Shown here: piece by piece, positions 49,254 through 56,703 of the stretch
Layout of the letters: each line of letters opens with the position of its first letter
Numbering within the stretch: position 1 is the stretch's first letter
DNA from: Egibacteraceae bacterium
GTDB lineage: Bacteria > Actinomycetota > Nitriliruptoria > Euzebyales > Egibacteraceae
DNA: 64,000 nt
Direction: 5' to 3'
Assembly: GCA_035540635.1 (NCBI GenBank)
Contig: DATLGH010000003.1
Coordinates: 62,001-126,000 of the forward strand
Notes under the pieces: generated by a model
The model's input: the letters and a program-made list of their open reading frames with translations, nothing else
Told to the model about the DNA's origin: nothing
The model's database searches: none
Made by a program: the position numbers and the translations under genes

Positions 49254-49762
49254 GCGCGAGCCTCCGTCGCGGGGTCGGCGGCGGGCTGCTCGGGCTCGAC
49301 GTGCAGCCGCAGCGCGACGCCGGCGCTGCGGAAGCCGGGCAGGAGCAGGGCCCCGGAGTAGGTGCCGGCGGGCAGGTCGGCCGGGAGGGGCAGGCCGACC
49401 GCCATCGTCGCGACCTCGTCGGGGGCCAGGAGCAGCGACGGCGGGTCGATCTGCGCGTCGGGGAACCAGGTCGTGCCGTCGGGCGTGACGAGGGGGGATA
49501 CGGTCGGGCTGACCATGCAGTGCGCCCGCTGGCGGTTCTCGATCTCGACCTCGACGCGGACGTCGCTCCCGGCGGAACCGGCCGCCTCGAGCGGCGCCCC
49601 GTCGGGCCGCAGGACCGTGCCGGGCACCGGTGGCGCGACCGCCGCCTGCATCCGCCGGAGGTAGCGCAGGGTCTCCTCCGCCAGGCGCGCCTGGAAGTCC
49701 GCCTGCAGCCGCAGGAGGTCGTGGAGTGGCCCGCCGTCGTCGTCCGAGGGCTCGTTGGTCAC
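49250..49762 (-). CDS. Helix plus beta-sandwich protein (operon gene 2)
   Basis: 170 residues from GTG 49762 (a TTG two codons upstream is less likely). N-terminal amphipathic helix (LHDLLRLQADFQARLAEETL), linker, then a beta-sandwich (VRVEVEIENRQRAHCMVSPT, PSLLLAPDEVATMAVGLPLP, DLPAGTYSGALLLPGFRSAG). Architecture and C-terminal strand pattern match the protein at 44815. Follows the prenyl synthase by 16 bases. No signal peptide or catalytic motif; possibly a shell, scaffold or carrier component. Confidence 0.75.
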   Translation of the reverse strand: MTNEPSDDDGGPLHDLLRLQADFQARLAEETLRYLRRMQAAVAPPVPGTVLRPDGAPLEAAGSAGSDVRVEVEIENRQRAHCMVSPTVSPLVTPDGTTWFPDAQIDPPSLLLAPDEVATMAVGLPLPADLPAGTYSGALLLPGFRSAGVALRLHVEPEQPAADPATEARA

Positions 49763-49778
49763 GCGCAAGGGCTCGGCC

Positions 49779-50837
49779 TCATCTCATCCGCTCGATCACA
49801 TAGTGCAGCATCTCGCGCAGGAACCGGCGGTCGTCCGAGTCGGGGGCGGACCCGAGCGCGCGGGCATCGGCCTCGAGCGCCCGCTCGCTGTACTCGCGGG
49901 CGATCCTGCGCCCGTGCCCGAGCGAGCCCGCCGCGACCATGGCGCGCAGCAGCCAGGCCACCTCGTCGGCGGGCTTCGCCTTGCGGGGGGTGTGCAGCAG
50001 CGTGAGCGCCCGGTCCCGGTCATCCGGTCCGGCGGTGCGGACGAAGTGCAGGAGCATCACGGTGCGCTTGCCCTCCAGCAGGTCCCCCGCGATCTCCTTG
50101 CCGTACAGCACCTCGTCGGCTTCGAGGTTCAGCAGGTCGTCCTGGACCTGGAACGCGATGCCGGCGAGGGAGCCCAGCTCGACGAGCGGCAGGAGCTCCT
50201 CGTCCAGCGGCGCTTCGGGCCCGGGCGGGCTGCCACAGATGACGCCGATACGCAGCGGTGCGATGACCGTGTACCAGCAGGTCTTCTTGTAGGCCATGCG
50301 CACGTAGGAGCGGTCCGTGAGGTCGAAGCGGTGCTCGGCGATCCAGCCCAGCTCGAGCGCCTGTCCCTCGGCGGACTCGCGCGCCATGCGCTCGACCTCG
50401 CGGAGCACGAGCAGCGCCTTGCGCATGCCGATCGCCGACACGTTCTCGAGCAGCGGGCCCATGGCGAGCACGTTCGTCGCGTCCCCCACGTTGACGGCCA
50501 CGGGCGCCCCGTGCGAGCGCAGCATCGTGATCTTGCCCCGCCGGAACTCCGAGCCGTCCTCCACGTCGTCGTGCAGGAGGAAGGCGTTGTGGAACAGCTC
50601 GAGGGCGGTCGCCGACAGCAGGGCCTGCTCGGTGCGCCCGCCGACCGCGCGGCACGCGGCGAAGCAGATGGCCGGGCGCAGGCCCTTGCCCTCGCGGAAG
50701 GGGTAGTCGGCGAGGAGGTCGTAGAGCGGCCCGTACCCGGTACGCCGGCGCTCGGCGAAGATGCGCTCGAGCTCGGCCAGCACGTCGCGCCGGGCGTCGC
50801 CCAGCACCCGTTCGATCAAGGCCACGTCGTACGCCAC
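49779..50837 (-). CDS. Trans-polyprenyl diphosphate synthase (operon gene 1)
   Basis: 352 residues from GTG 50837. Condenses IPP with allylic diphosphates. First Asp-rich motif FLLHDDVEDGSEFRRGK is complete (DDVED); second motif is QVQDDLLNLEA, with Asn in place of the last Asp; GDLLEGKRTVMLLH is the usual following motif; FREGKGLRPAICFA is the N-terminal substrate-binding GK.LRP. The altered second motif may change IPP handling or product. It leads a ten-gene array that continues to 43949. A GC hairpin (50890-50909) and a 232-base divergent region precede it. Confidence 0.9.
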   Translation of the reverse strand: MAYDVALIERVLGDARRDVLAELERIFAERRRTGYGPLYDLLADYPFREGKGLRPAICFAACRAVGGRTEQALLSATALELFHNAFLLHDDVEDGSEFRRGKITMLRSHGAPVAVNVGDATNVLAMGPLLENVSAIGMRKALLVLREVERMARESAEGQALELGWIAEHRFDLTDRSYVRMAYKKTCWYTVIAPLRIGVICGSPPGPEAPLDEELLPLVELGSLAGIAFQVQDDLLNLEADEVLYGKEIAGDLLEGKRTVMLLHFVRTAGPDDRDRALTLLHTPRKAKPADEVAWLLRAMVAAGSLGHGRRIAREYSERALEADARALGSAPDSDDRRFLREMLHYVIERMR

Positions 50838-50889
50838 TGACCCTCCCGGCGGCCCGCCGAGCCACCCCGGCCGGCGAACGGTTCAGTGT

Positions 50890-50909
50890 GGGCGGGGTCC
50901 GCCCCGCCC
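50890..50909 (-). other. Leader hairpin of the prenyl synthase operon
   Basis: GGGCGGGG (50890-50897) and CCCCGCCC (50902-50909) form a perfect 8-bp stem around a 4-base loop, 53 bases upstream of the operon's first start codon. It could be a 5'-leader structure or a terminator for DNA to the right; no T-run. Confidence 0.4.
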
Positions 50910-50992
50910 GCAAGGCGAGCCGTCCAAGAAGGTGCCGCAGGCGAACAGTCGATTCGGCGAGCACGCCGGCGGCAACGCAGTGCAGCGGAGTG

Positions 50993-51026
50993 TTGACATC
51001 CCGCCCGGCCAGGCGGATGGTAAGGT
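50993..51026 (+). promoter_or_regulatory. Promoter of DsrE-family gene
   Basis: TTGACA (50993-50998) with GATGGT (51016-51021, 17-base spacing) or TAAGGT (51021-51026, 22 bases, less likely) upstream of the gene starting at 51070, whose ribosome site is gggaggtg. Confidence 0.45.
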
Positions 51027-51069
51027 CGCCGGGGGTTGCGGCGAGGGGCCCAAGCGGGAGGTGAACAGC

Positions 51070-51431
51070 ATGGCGAAGCTGCTGTTTGCAGGAACTTCCG
51101 CCTCCGACGATCCCACCCGTGCTGCCCTGCCCTTCCTCGGGGCGAAGGGTGGCGGGAATCGGGCCACGAGGCGGAGATCTTCCTCATGGGAGAGGCCGTG
51201 TACCTGATGAAGACGGAGGTCGCCGACGCCTGCAACCCGGTCGGCTGGCCGAACGTTGGTGAAGTACTTCGCGAGGTCGTCGACAACGGCGTCCCCGTGT
51301 ACGTCTGAGGGGGCTGCGCAGCTGCCCGTGCGGTGGCCGAAGCAGACCTTGAAGGCAAGAACGCTCAGTTCACGAGTCCGGCCGAGTTCGCAGACCACTG
51401 CGCGCAGGCCGACAACGTCATCACAATCTGA
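51070..51431 (+). CDS. DsrE-family protein with in-frame TGA (Sec candidate) and upstream frameshift
   Basis: ATG 51070 begins MAKLLFAGTSASDDPTRAAL / PFLGAKG, as in DsrE-fold proteins. One base appears lost near 51145; the next frame continues GHEAEIFLMGEAVYLMKTEV and VGEVLREVVDNGVPVYV. At 51306-51308 is TGA, then the same frame continues GGCAAARAVAEADLEGKNAQF to ADNVITI and a TGA stop at 51429-51431. Relatives carry CxxC where TGA-GG-Cys stands here. A stem-loop with GGU at 51332-51334 lies 23 bases past the TGA. Either a selenoprotein with a sequence error or a gene dead from two lesions. Confidence 0.55.
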
Positions 51432-51577
51432 GCTGGTCCTCCCCGCCCGCTCCCGGTCCACCTCCGTCAACCTGCGAGCGCCTGAACACGGTTCCGGGAC
51501 AAGTGAGAGGGGAGCCCAACAGGCCCTTCGCCTGCGTGGTTGCCCCATCCACCCGCGCCGGGTGTCGCTCGCCAGCA

Positions 51578-52984
51578 TCATGATTCTGGTGGGATGTTCT
51601 GGTTGACACGGAAGATGTTGTCAGGGTCCCATCTCCGTTTGAGGGCCTGGAGGCGGGCGAACGTCTTGCTGCCATAGGCGTGCTGGACGCGGCTGTGCCC
51701 CTCATCCCCGAGGAAGTTGACGTAGACACCGCCGGCCGATGCGGTCTGGGCCTCTTCGAACAGTGCGTGCGTATGGGCTGTGTGCAGCGGTGACTGCGCG
51801 GGATCGACCCATCGGGTGTTGACGTTGAGCACGAAGGGGGCGTGCCGGTGAGAGTAGGCGGTCTCCGCCTCGCCGACACGGGCGACGGCGCCGCCCATGG
51901 TGGCGATCTTGAAGTCGGACAGCGGAGAGGTGTGCGACACGGCGTAGCGCGCGAGGACGTCGACGATGTCATCGTCGAGGTTCGCGAGATACTCAGCCTT
52001 CCAGTAGTTGCAGAAGCCCGGCTCCCAGCTGGCGTCGAACATCGCCTGAAAGTCTGCGTAGGACCGTATCGTCAGGGCGTCGGCCGCCGGTTGACCGAAG
52101 GCGCGCAGCGGCGCGAGCGCGGCTTGACCCTCCTCGATTGGCCCGGCGTAACAGGCTGCAAGGGCGATGATGGGACGGCCGTAGAGCTCGGCGGGCAGGA
52201 ACGGGACACGAGGAGCGGTGCGGCAGACGGCGATGACCGTCAGGGCGTCATCAGCCTCGGGAGCGAACTCGCGGAACAGGCGCAGGACGTCTCGGGCCTG
52301 ATCGGCCGGCCAGACCACCAGCCCGCACAGCACCCGTGGGCCGACCCGATGGAGCCGGAACTCGAACGACGTCACGATGCCGAAGTTGCCGCCGCCGCCG
52401 CGCAATCCCCACAGCAAGTCCTGGTTCTCGCGGCTGCAAGCACGCACGATCCGACCTTCTGCGGTGAGCAGGTCGGCGGCGACCAGGTTGTCGCAGGCGA
52501 GGCCGAAGGCGCGCTGCAGCCAGCCGATGCCTCCGCCAAGGGTCAGCCCGGCGACCCCGGTCGTGGACATGATCCCGAGCGTGGTCGCAAGGCCATGCTC
52601 TTGCGCCTGTCGGTCGAACTCGGCCCCTACGGCACCGGGTCCTACCACAGCAAGGCGGCGCGCAGGGTCGACGGACACCGACGCCATGGGCCGCAGGTCG
52701 AGCACCACCCCGCCGTCGCACGTCCCGAACCCAGCGACGTTGTGGCCACCTGCCCGCACCGCAACCACAAGTCCACGTTCTACGGCGAAGGCAAGCCCCC
52801 GCTTGACGTCCCTGACGTCCCGGCAGCGCACGATCGCGGCGGGACGCCGGTCAATGCTGCCGTTCCATACCCTGCGGGCTTGGTCGTAGCGAGGATCCGG
52901 CGGGCGGATGACCTCGCCCCGGATGTGGCGCGCCAGGACGTCGAGGTCCCGGTGGCTGACCTGGTGCCTGGTTTCGGTCGACAT
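51578..52984 (-). CDS. Berberine-bridge-type FAD-linked oxidoreductase
   Basis: 468 residues from ATG 52984. FAD_binding_4 domain with the covalent-flavin His motif VAVRAGGHNVAGF, GVVLDLRPMASVSVDP, GLTLGGGIGWLQRAFGLACD and LLWGLRGGGGNFGIVTSFEFRLH, and a C-terminal BBE segment (YVNFLGDEGHSRVQHAYG, LKRRWDPDNIFRVNQNI). The family oxidises sugars or secondary metabolites using oxygen or other acceptors. No signal peptide. Divergent from the HxlR regulator at 53108, which probably controls it. Confidence 0.9.
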   Translation of the reverse strand: MSTETRHQVSHRDLDVLARHIRGEVIRPPDPRYDQARRVWNGSIDRRPAAIVRCRDVRDVKRGLAFAVERGLVVAVRAGGHNVAGFGTCDGGVVLDLRPMASVSVDPARRLAVVGPGAVGAEFDRQAQEHGLATTLGIMSTTGVAGLTLGGGIGWLQRAFGLACDNLVAADLLTAEGRIVRACSRENQDLLWGLRGGGGNFGIVTSFEFRLHRVGPRVLCGLVVWPADQARDVLRLFREFAPEADDALTVIAVCRTAPRVPFLPAELYGRPIIALAACYAGPIEEGQAALAPLRAFGQPAADALTIRSYADFQAMFDASWEPGFCNYWKAEYLANLDDDIVDVLARYAVSHTSPLSDFKIATMGGAVARVGEAETAYSHRHAPFVLNVNTRWVDPAQSPLHTAHTHALFEEAQTASAGGVYVNFLGDEGHSRVQHAYGSKTFARLQALKRRWDPDNIFRVNQNIPPES

Positions 52985-53107
52985 GCTCGCCCTCCAGCCA
53001 GCTGCGATACGTGGACCCTGCTCTCACCATCGACCCGTCTCTTGCTCAGGGCCAGTGAAGGATCTGTACTAGGAGATGCTGGAGACGAACGCGGGTGGGA
53101 GGCGACG

Positions 53108-53460
53108 GTGGGCGAGTACGGGCAGTTCTGTCCGGTGGCCAAGGCCGCCGAGGTGCTGGATCAACGATGGACGCTGCTGGTCGTTCGGGAGCTCGTCGCT
53201 GGCAGCACGCGGTTCAACGACATCCATCGGGGGGTCCCGCGCATGTCGCGGACCTTGCTGTCGCAACGGCTGAAACAGCTCGTCCGGCAAGGACTGGTCG
53301 AGCGCCGGGAGGACGACGAGGGTCCGGTGTACCACCTCAGCGACGCGGGGCATGAGCTCCACGAGGTCATAGAGGTTCTTGGCAAGTGGGGCATTCGGTG
53401 GATGAACTCCCTCGGCGGACAGGACCTCGACCCCGCACTGCTGGTCTGGGACATGTCATC
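53108..53460 (+). pseudogene. HxlR-family regulator, 3' truncated at a junction
   Basis: GTG 53108 after gggagg. A complete HxlR winged helix is readable: FCPVAKAAEVLDQRWTLLVV, GSTRFNDIHRGVPRMSRTLL, RLKQLVRQGLVERREDDEGP, VIEVLGKWGIRWMN, ending DPALLVWDM at about 53455. Related actinobacterial proteins continue with an SCP2-like ligand domain after this point, but here the DNA switches abruptly to NRPS/PKS sequence in another frame. DNA binding may still work (about 115 residues), with an aberrant tail running on to 54349. Confidence 0.65.
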
Positions 53461-54387
53461 GCCCAGGTCGAGCGGGCGTTCGGACGCCAGCTGCCCGTGT
53501 CGAGCCTCCTCGAGGGGCGCACGATCGAGCGGCTGGCGTGCCTGCTGCGCGACGAGCCCGCCGCCCGCTCACCCCTCGTGGCGATCCACCCGCGCGGTGC
53601 GCACCCGCCGGTCTTCTGGGTGCATCCGCTCAGCGGAACCGTGTACTGCTACGTCGAGCTCGCCGAGGCCCTGGGCGACGACCGGCCGTGCTTCGGCCTT
53701 CAGGCCACCGGCTTCGCCGGAGGGAAACCCCAGACGCGCATCGAGGACATGGCCCGCCGCTACGTGCAGGAGGTGCAGCGCCTGCAGCCCGCGGGGCCCT
53801 ACCGGCTGGGCGGCTGGTCGATGGGCGGGGTGGTCGCCTTCGAGATGGCGCGTCAGCTGGAGGAGCGCGGCGAGCGGGTGGCGCTGCTCGCCCTGCTCGA
53901 CCCGGCGCCCCCCGGCGCCGGCGCGGACGGCGACGACAGCGCCGCCGGAGAGCCGCTGCTGGGCTTCGTGCAGCACCTGGGGCTGTGGCCGGACGACCTC
54001 ACCGTGTTCGGCAGTGGCTTGTCGCAGCTCGACCCGTCCGAGCAGCTCGCCTGCGTGCTCGAGCAGGCCCGGCGGGCGGGACTCGTGCCACCGGACCTCG
54101 AGGTGTCGGAGCTCGACCGGCAGCTGGCCGTGTTCACGAGCAACCTGGAGGCGATGCGCCACTACGCCCCGGCCCCCTACACCGGCCGGGTCACGCTCGT
54201 GGAGGCCGCCGGCTCACGGCACGGGCGCGCGATGCACGGGGCCCGCTGGGACGACCTCGCGCTCGGTGGGCTCGTCCGGCACACCGTTCCCGGCGACCAC
54301 TCCACGATGCTCCGCCGGCCTCACGTGGGCGTGCTCGCCGAGCGTCTGACCGCTTGTCTCCACGAGACGGGCGCGAGCACGCCATGA
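53456..54387 (+). CDS. NRPS/PKS terminal fragment: carrier-domain end plus thioesterase
   Basis: Begins abruptly with HVIAQVERAFGRQLPVSSLL and GRTIERLACLLRDE, the C-terminal half of a peptidyl/acyl carrier domain (the phosphopantetheine Ser region is missing), then a full type I thioesterase: VFWVHPLSGTVYCYVELAEA, catalytic Ser in LGGWSMGGVVAFEMA, Asp in LLDPAPP, His in VPGDHSTMLRRP. No start codon with a ribosome site is evident; the first in-frame GTG is at 53494. This is the 3' end of a synthetase gene fused by deletion to HxlR. Its stop overlaps the PPTase start (ATGA). Confidence 0.7.
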
Positions 54388-55205
54388 GCCCGCGCGTCGC
54401 GCGAGCAGACGGGTGGGTCCGCCGGGGCGGTGCGGCCGGGCTGGCCCTGGTGGACGGCGACGTGCACGTATGGCTCGCCGACCTCGACCAACCGGCCTGG
54501 CCCCTGCTGCGGCTTGCCGACACGCTGTCGCCCGACGAGCGGGAGCGCGCGGAGCGCCTGCGCTTCCCCCGCGACCAGCGGCGCTTCACGGTCGCGAGAG
54601 GGGTGCTGCGCACGCTGCTCGCCGGCTACGTGCATCATGAGCCCGCGGCGGTGCGGCTGCGCTACGGGCCTCGGGGCAAGCCCGAGCTCGCCACGCCCTC
54701 GGGTGGCCCGCCGATCCGCTTCAACTCCTCACGTTCGCAGGGGCATGCGCTCTACGCCTTCGCGCGAGGCAGGCGCGTCGGCGTCGACCTCGAGGCGCTT
54801 CGCGCGGTGCCCGAGGCTGCGGCGATCGCCGAACGGTGGTTGCCCGTCCGTGAGCGGGACGCGGTGCTCGCCACCCCGCCCGACCGGCGGGACGAGGCGT
54901 TCCTGCGGAGCTGGACCTGCACGGAGGCGTATGTGAAGGCGCTGGGCGTGGGGCTCGTCGACGACCTCGAAGACATCGGGGCACCGCTCACCGTGGCGAC
55001 CCTGCCGACCCGCCGGGTCGCCGGTGGAGACGTGGGGGGGAGCGCCGGCTGGTCGCTGGAGGCGCTGCCCCCCGTCGACGGCTACGTCGCGGCGCTCGTG
55101 GTCGAGGCGGAAGACCACCGGCTGCGCTGCTGGGTCCTCGACGCTGCCGGCACCGCCGCCGTGTCCCCTATCCGGCGCGGCAGACGAAGTCGAGCTCGTA
55201 GGTAA
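54384..55205 (+). CDS. Sfp-type 4'-phosphopantetheinyl transferase
   Basis: 273 residues; ATG 54384 overlaps the thioesterase stop by 4 bases. Transfers phosphopantetheine from CoA to carrier proteins. Motifs: RFPRDQRRFTVARGVLRTLLAGY, YGPRGKPEL, IRFNSSRSQGHALYAFARG, the Mg-binding GVDLEAL and RSWTCTEAYVKALGVGL (WxxxEAxxKAxG; the usual WxxKEA Lys is Thr here). The overlap shows it was the last gene of the biosynthetic operon whose upstream part has been lost, so it may now serve other carrier proteins or be redundant. Confidence 0.88.
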   Translation: MSPRVARADGWVRRGGAAGLALVDGDVHVWLADLDQPAWPLLRLADTLSPDERERAERLRFPRDQRRFTVARGVLRTLLAGYVHHEPAAVRLRYGPRGKPELATPSGGPPIRFNSSRSQGHALYAFARGRRVGVDLEALRAVPEAAAIAERWLPVRERDAVLATPPDRRDEAFLRSWTCTEAYVKALGVGLVDDLEDIGAPLTVATLPTRRVAGGDVGGSAGWSLEALPPVDGYVAALVVEAEDHRLRCWVLDAAGTAAVSPIRRGRRSRARR

Positions 55206-55620
55206 GGTCGAAGCCGTCCTGGTAAACGGTGCCGTGACCGGTGGCCGGCAGCGTGTTCGACGCCTGTCGACGACCGTGAGCCTCGCGACCGTGACCGGTG
55301 AGGGCCCCACCTGGCCGCGTCCTTGTATGCGCAGGTTGATCGTGCCGACCCCGCAGCCTTCCCAGCGCCCCGGTGAACACGCCGGTCCCCTACTGGACCC
55401 GACCGTTCTGGTGGACGACGCCTCGAACCTCTTCCGCGAAGGTGCCCGCGTGGGTCGGGAGAGGTCGACCGTACGGACGTCGGTGGAGTCGATCGCGGCG
55501 CGGAGATCCCTCGACCGCCTCGGGTTGCAGGGCGGTGTCGACGGCGACGGCGATGTCGCCAGCGCGTAGCGGGACGAGCGACACGGAGTCCAGTGGCGAC
55601 ACCATCTGCACCGCATCACC
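55168..55620 (-). pseudogene. Degenerate beta-barrel protein remnant
   Basis: Piecing three reverse frames together gives AGTFAEEVRGVVHQNGRVQ, GCGVGTINLRIQGRGQV, VTVARLTVV and GHGTVYQDGFDLTYELDF before a stop near 55170. The pattern resembles small DUF3224/allene-oxide-cyclase-like barrels. Several frame changes within 450 bases indicate decay. Tentative. Confidence 0.3.
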
Positions 55621-55682
55621 GAGACCCCTTCGCCGAGCACGCGACCAGCGCGTACGTCGTGAACGCGCAGCATCGGCTTCGA

Positions 55683-56030
55683 TGTCGCCACCCGCCATCG
55701 GCGTCGTGGCGTCCTTGACCCGCGGGCGCCCGAAGCCGACCGTCGGGCTGCGCTGCGAGCTGGATGTGCTGCCCATCAACGAGGACCGCGGGGTGGGGTA
55801 CGACTCCACCCATCCTGGCTCGATGCATTCCTGCGACCACGACGGGCACATGGCCGTGCTGCTCGGAGCGACCGCCGTCCTTGCCGAGAAGGAGGGGTCG
55901 ACGGCAGCGTGCGCGTCGTCTGCCAACCGGCCGAGGAGCCAGCCGGCCGCGACGTGCAGGCGACGATCCACGACGGACTCCTCGAGCGAAGGCAACGCAG
56001 GTTGCGGACGTCGTTCCTCCCACCGACGGC
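55683..56030 (+). pseudogene. M20 amidohydrolase N-terminal remnant
   Basis: Forward frame reads RPKPTVGLRCELDVLPINED, DSTHPGSMHSCDHDGHMAVL and LGATAVLAEKEG; after a frameshift near 55900 it continues GSVRVVCQPAEEPAGRD. This is the zinc-binding N-terminal part of an M20/hippurate-hydrolase-like amidohydrolase, with HSCGHDGH changed to HSCDHDGH. The remaining two-thirds is absent. Confidence 0.55.
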
Positions 56031-56081
56031 GGGGTATGGCCTTGTTCGCAGACGACGTTTTGAGGTTTTGGAGGTGCGCGC

Positions 56082-56666
56082 ATGAGGATCCGCAAGCGAC
56101 CGGCAGGCCCCCCCGCTGCCAGTGTCCGTCCCCCGCGCTCAGGCGTCGGTCGCGGTTCCTCATCCGCCGCCGAGGCGGTGTCGGACGCCCTGCGCCGCGG
56201 TGAGAGCCCGCACCTCACCGGCCGTCGACGTGTCGCGTTGCTGCAGATCATCGGCGCAGGTGCGCTGGGTGTCGTTGGCCTGTACCAGTTCGGGCTCCTC
56301 CGGCGGGTGCCCGAGCCCTCGCTTCCCGGCTTGGACGCGGATGCCGTCGATGCCTCCGGCGAGGCATATGAGCTGCTACGAACCCCTGACAGCGCGCTGG
56401 GCATCGCCAGCGCCGGCGTGACGCTCGCGCTGGCGGGGATGGGCGGGGTCGACCGGGCCGAGGAGCAGCCGCTCCTGCCGCTGACGCTGTTCGCCAAGAC
56501 GGTCGTGGACGCCCTCGGGGCGCTGTACCTGACCGCCGAGCAGCTCACGAGACACCGCAAGGTCTGCTCGTGGTGCTCGGTCAGCGCGGCAGCGCTTCTC
56601 GCCAGCGTTCCCGCTGCTTGGCCCGAAGCGCGGGCGGCACTCAGGTCCCTTCGGGACCGCCGCTGA
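56082..56666 (+). CDS. VKOR-like membrane thiol oxidoreductase
   Basis: 194 residues from ATG 56082, after ttggagg. About four hydrophobic helices (VALLQIIGAGALGVVGLYQFG, SALGIASAGVTLALAGMGGV, LFAKTVVDALGALYLTAEQL, VSAAALLASVPAAW) and the redox motif KVCSWCSV (CxxC) in the final third, plus the LPGLDADAVDASGEAYEL loop seen in vitamin K epoxide reductase relatives. Such proteins reoxidise periplasmic disulfide catalysts with quinone. No DsbA-like partner is adjacent. Assignment to the VKOR group is by motif and topology. Confidence 0.7.
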   Translation: MRIRKRPAGPPAASVRPPRSGVGRGSSSAAEAVSDALRRGESPHLTGRRRVALLQIIGAGALGVVGLYQFGLLRRVPEPSLPGLDADAVDASGEAYELLRTPDSALGIASAGVTLALAGMGGVDRAEEQPLLPLTLFAKTVVDALGALYLTAEQLTRHRKVCSWCSVSAAALLASVPAAWPEARAALRSLRDRR

Positions 56667-56703
56667 ACCCGAGACGGTTCATGACGATCCAGGAGAACCG
56701 CTG

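Noticed and set aside
51842-54349. 835-codon forward frame running through the oxidoreductase antisense, HxlR and beyond
   Set aside because: Only the HxlR portion (from GTG 53108) has family similarity; the rest is antisense or out of frame.
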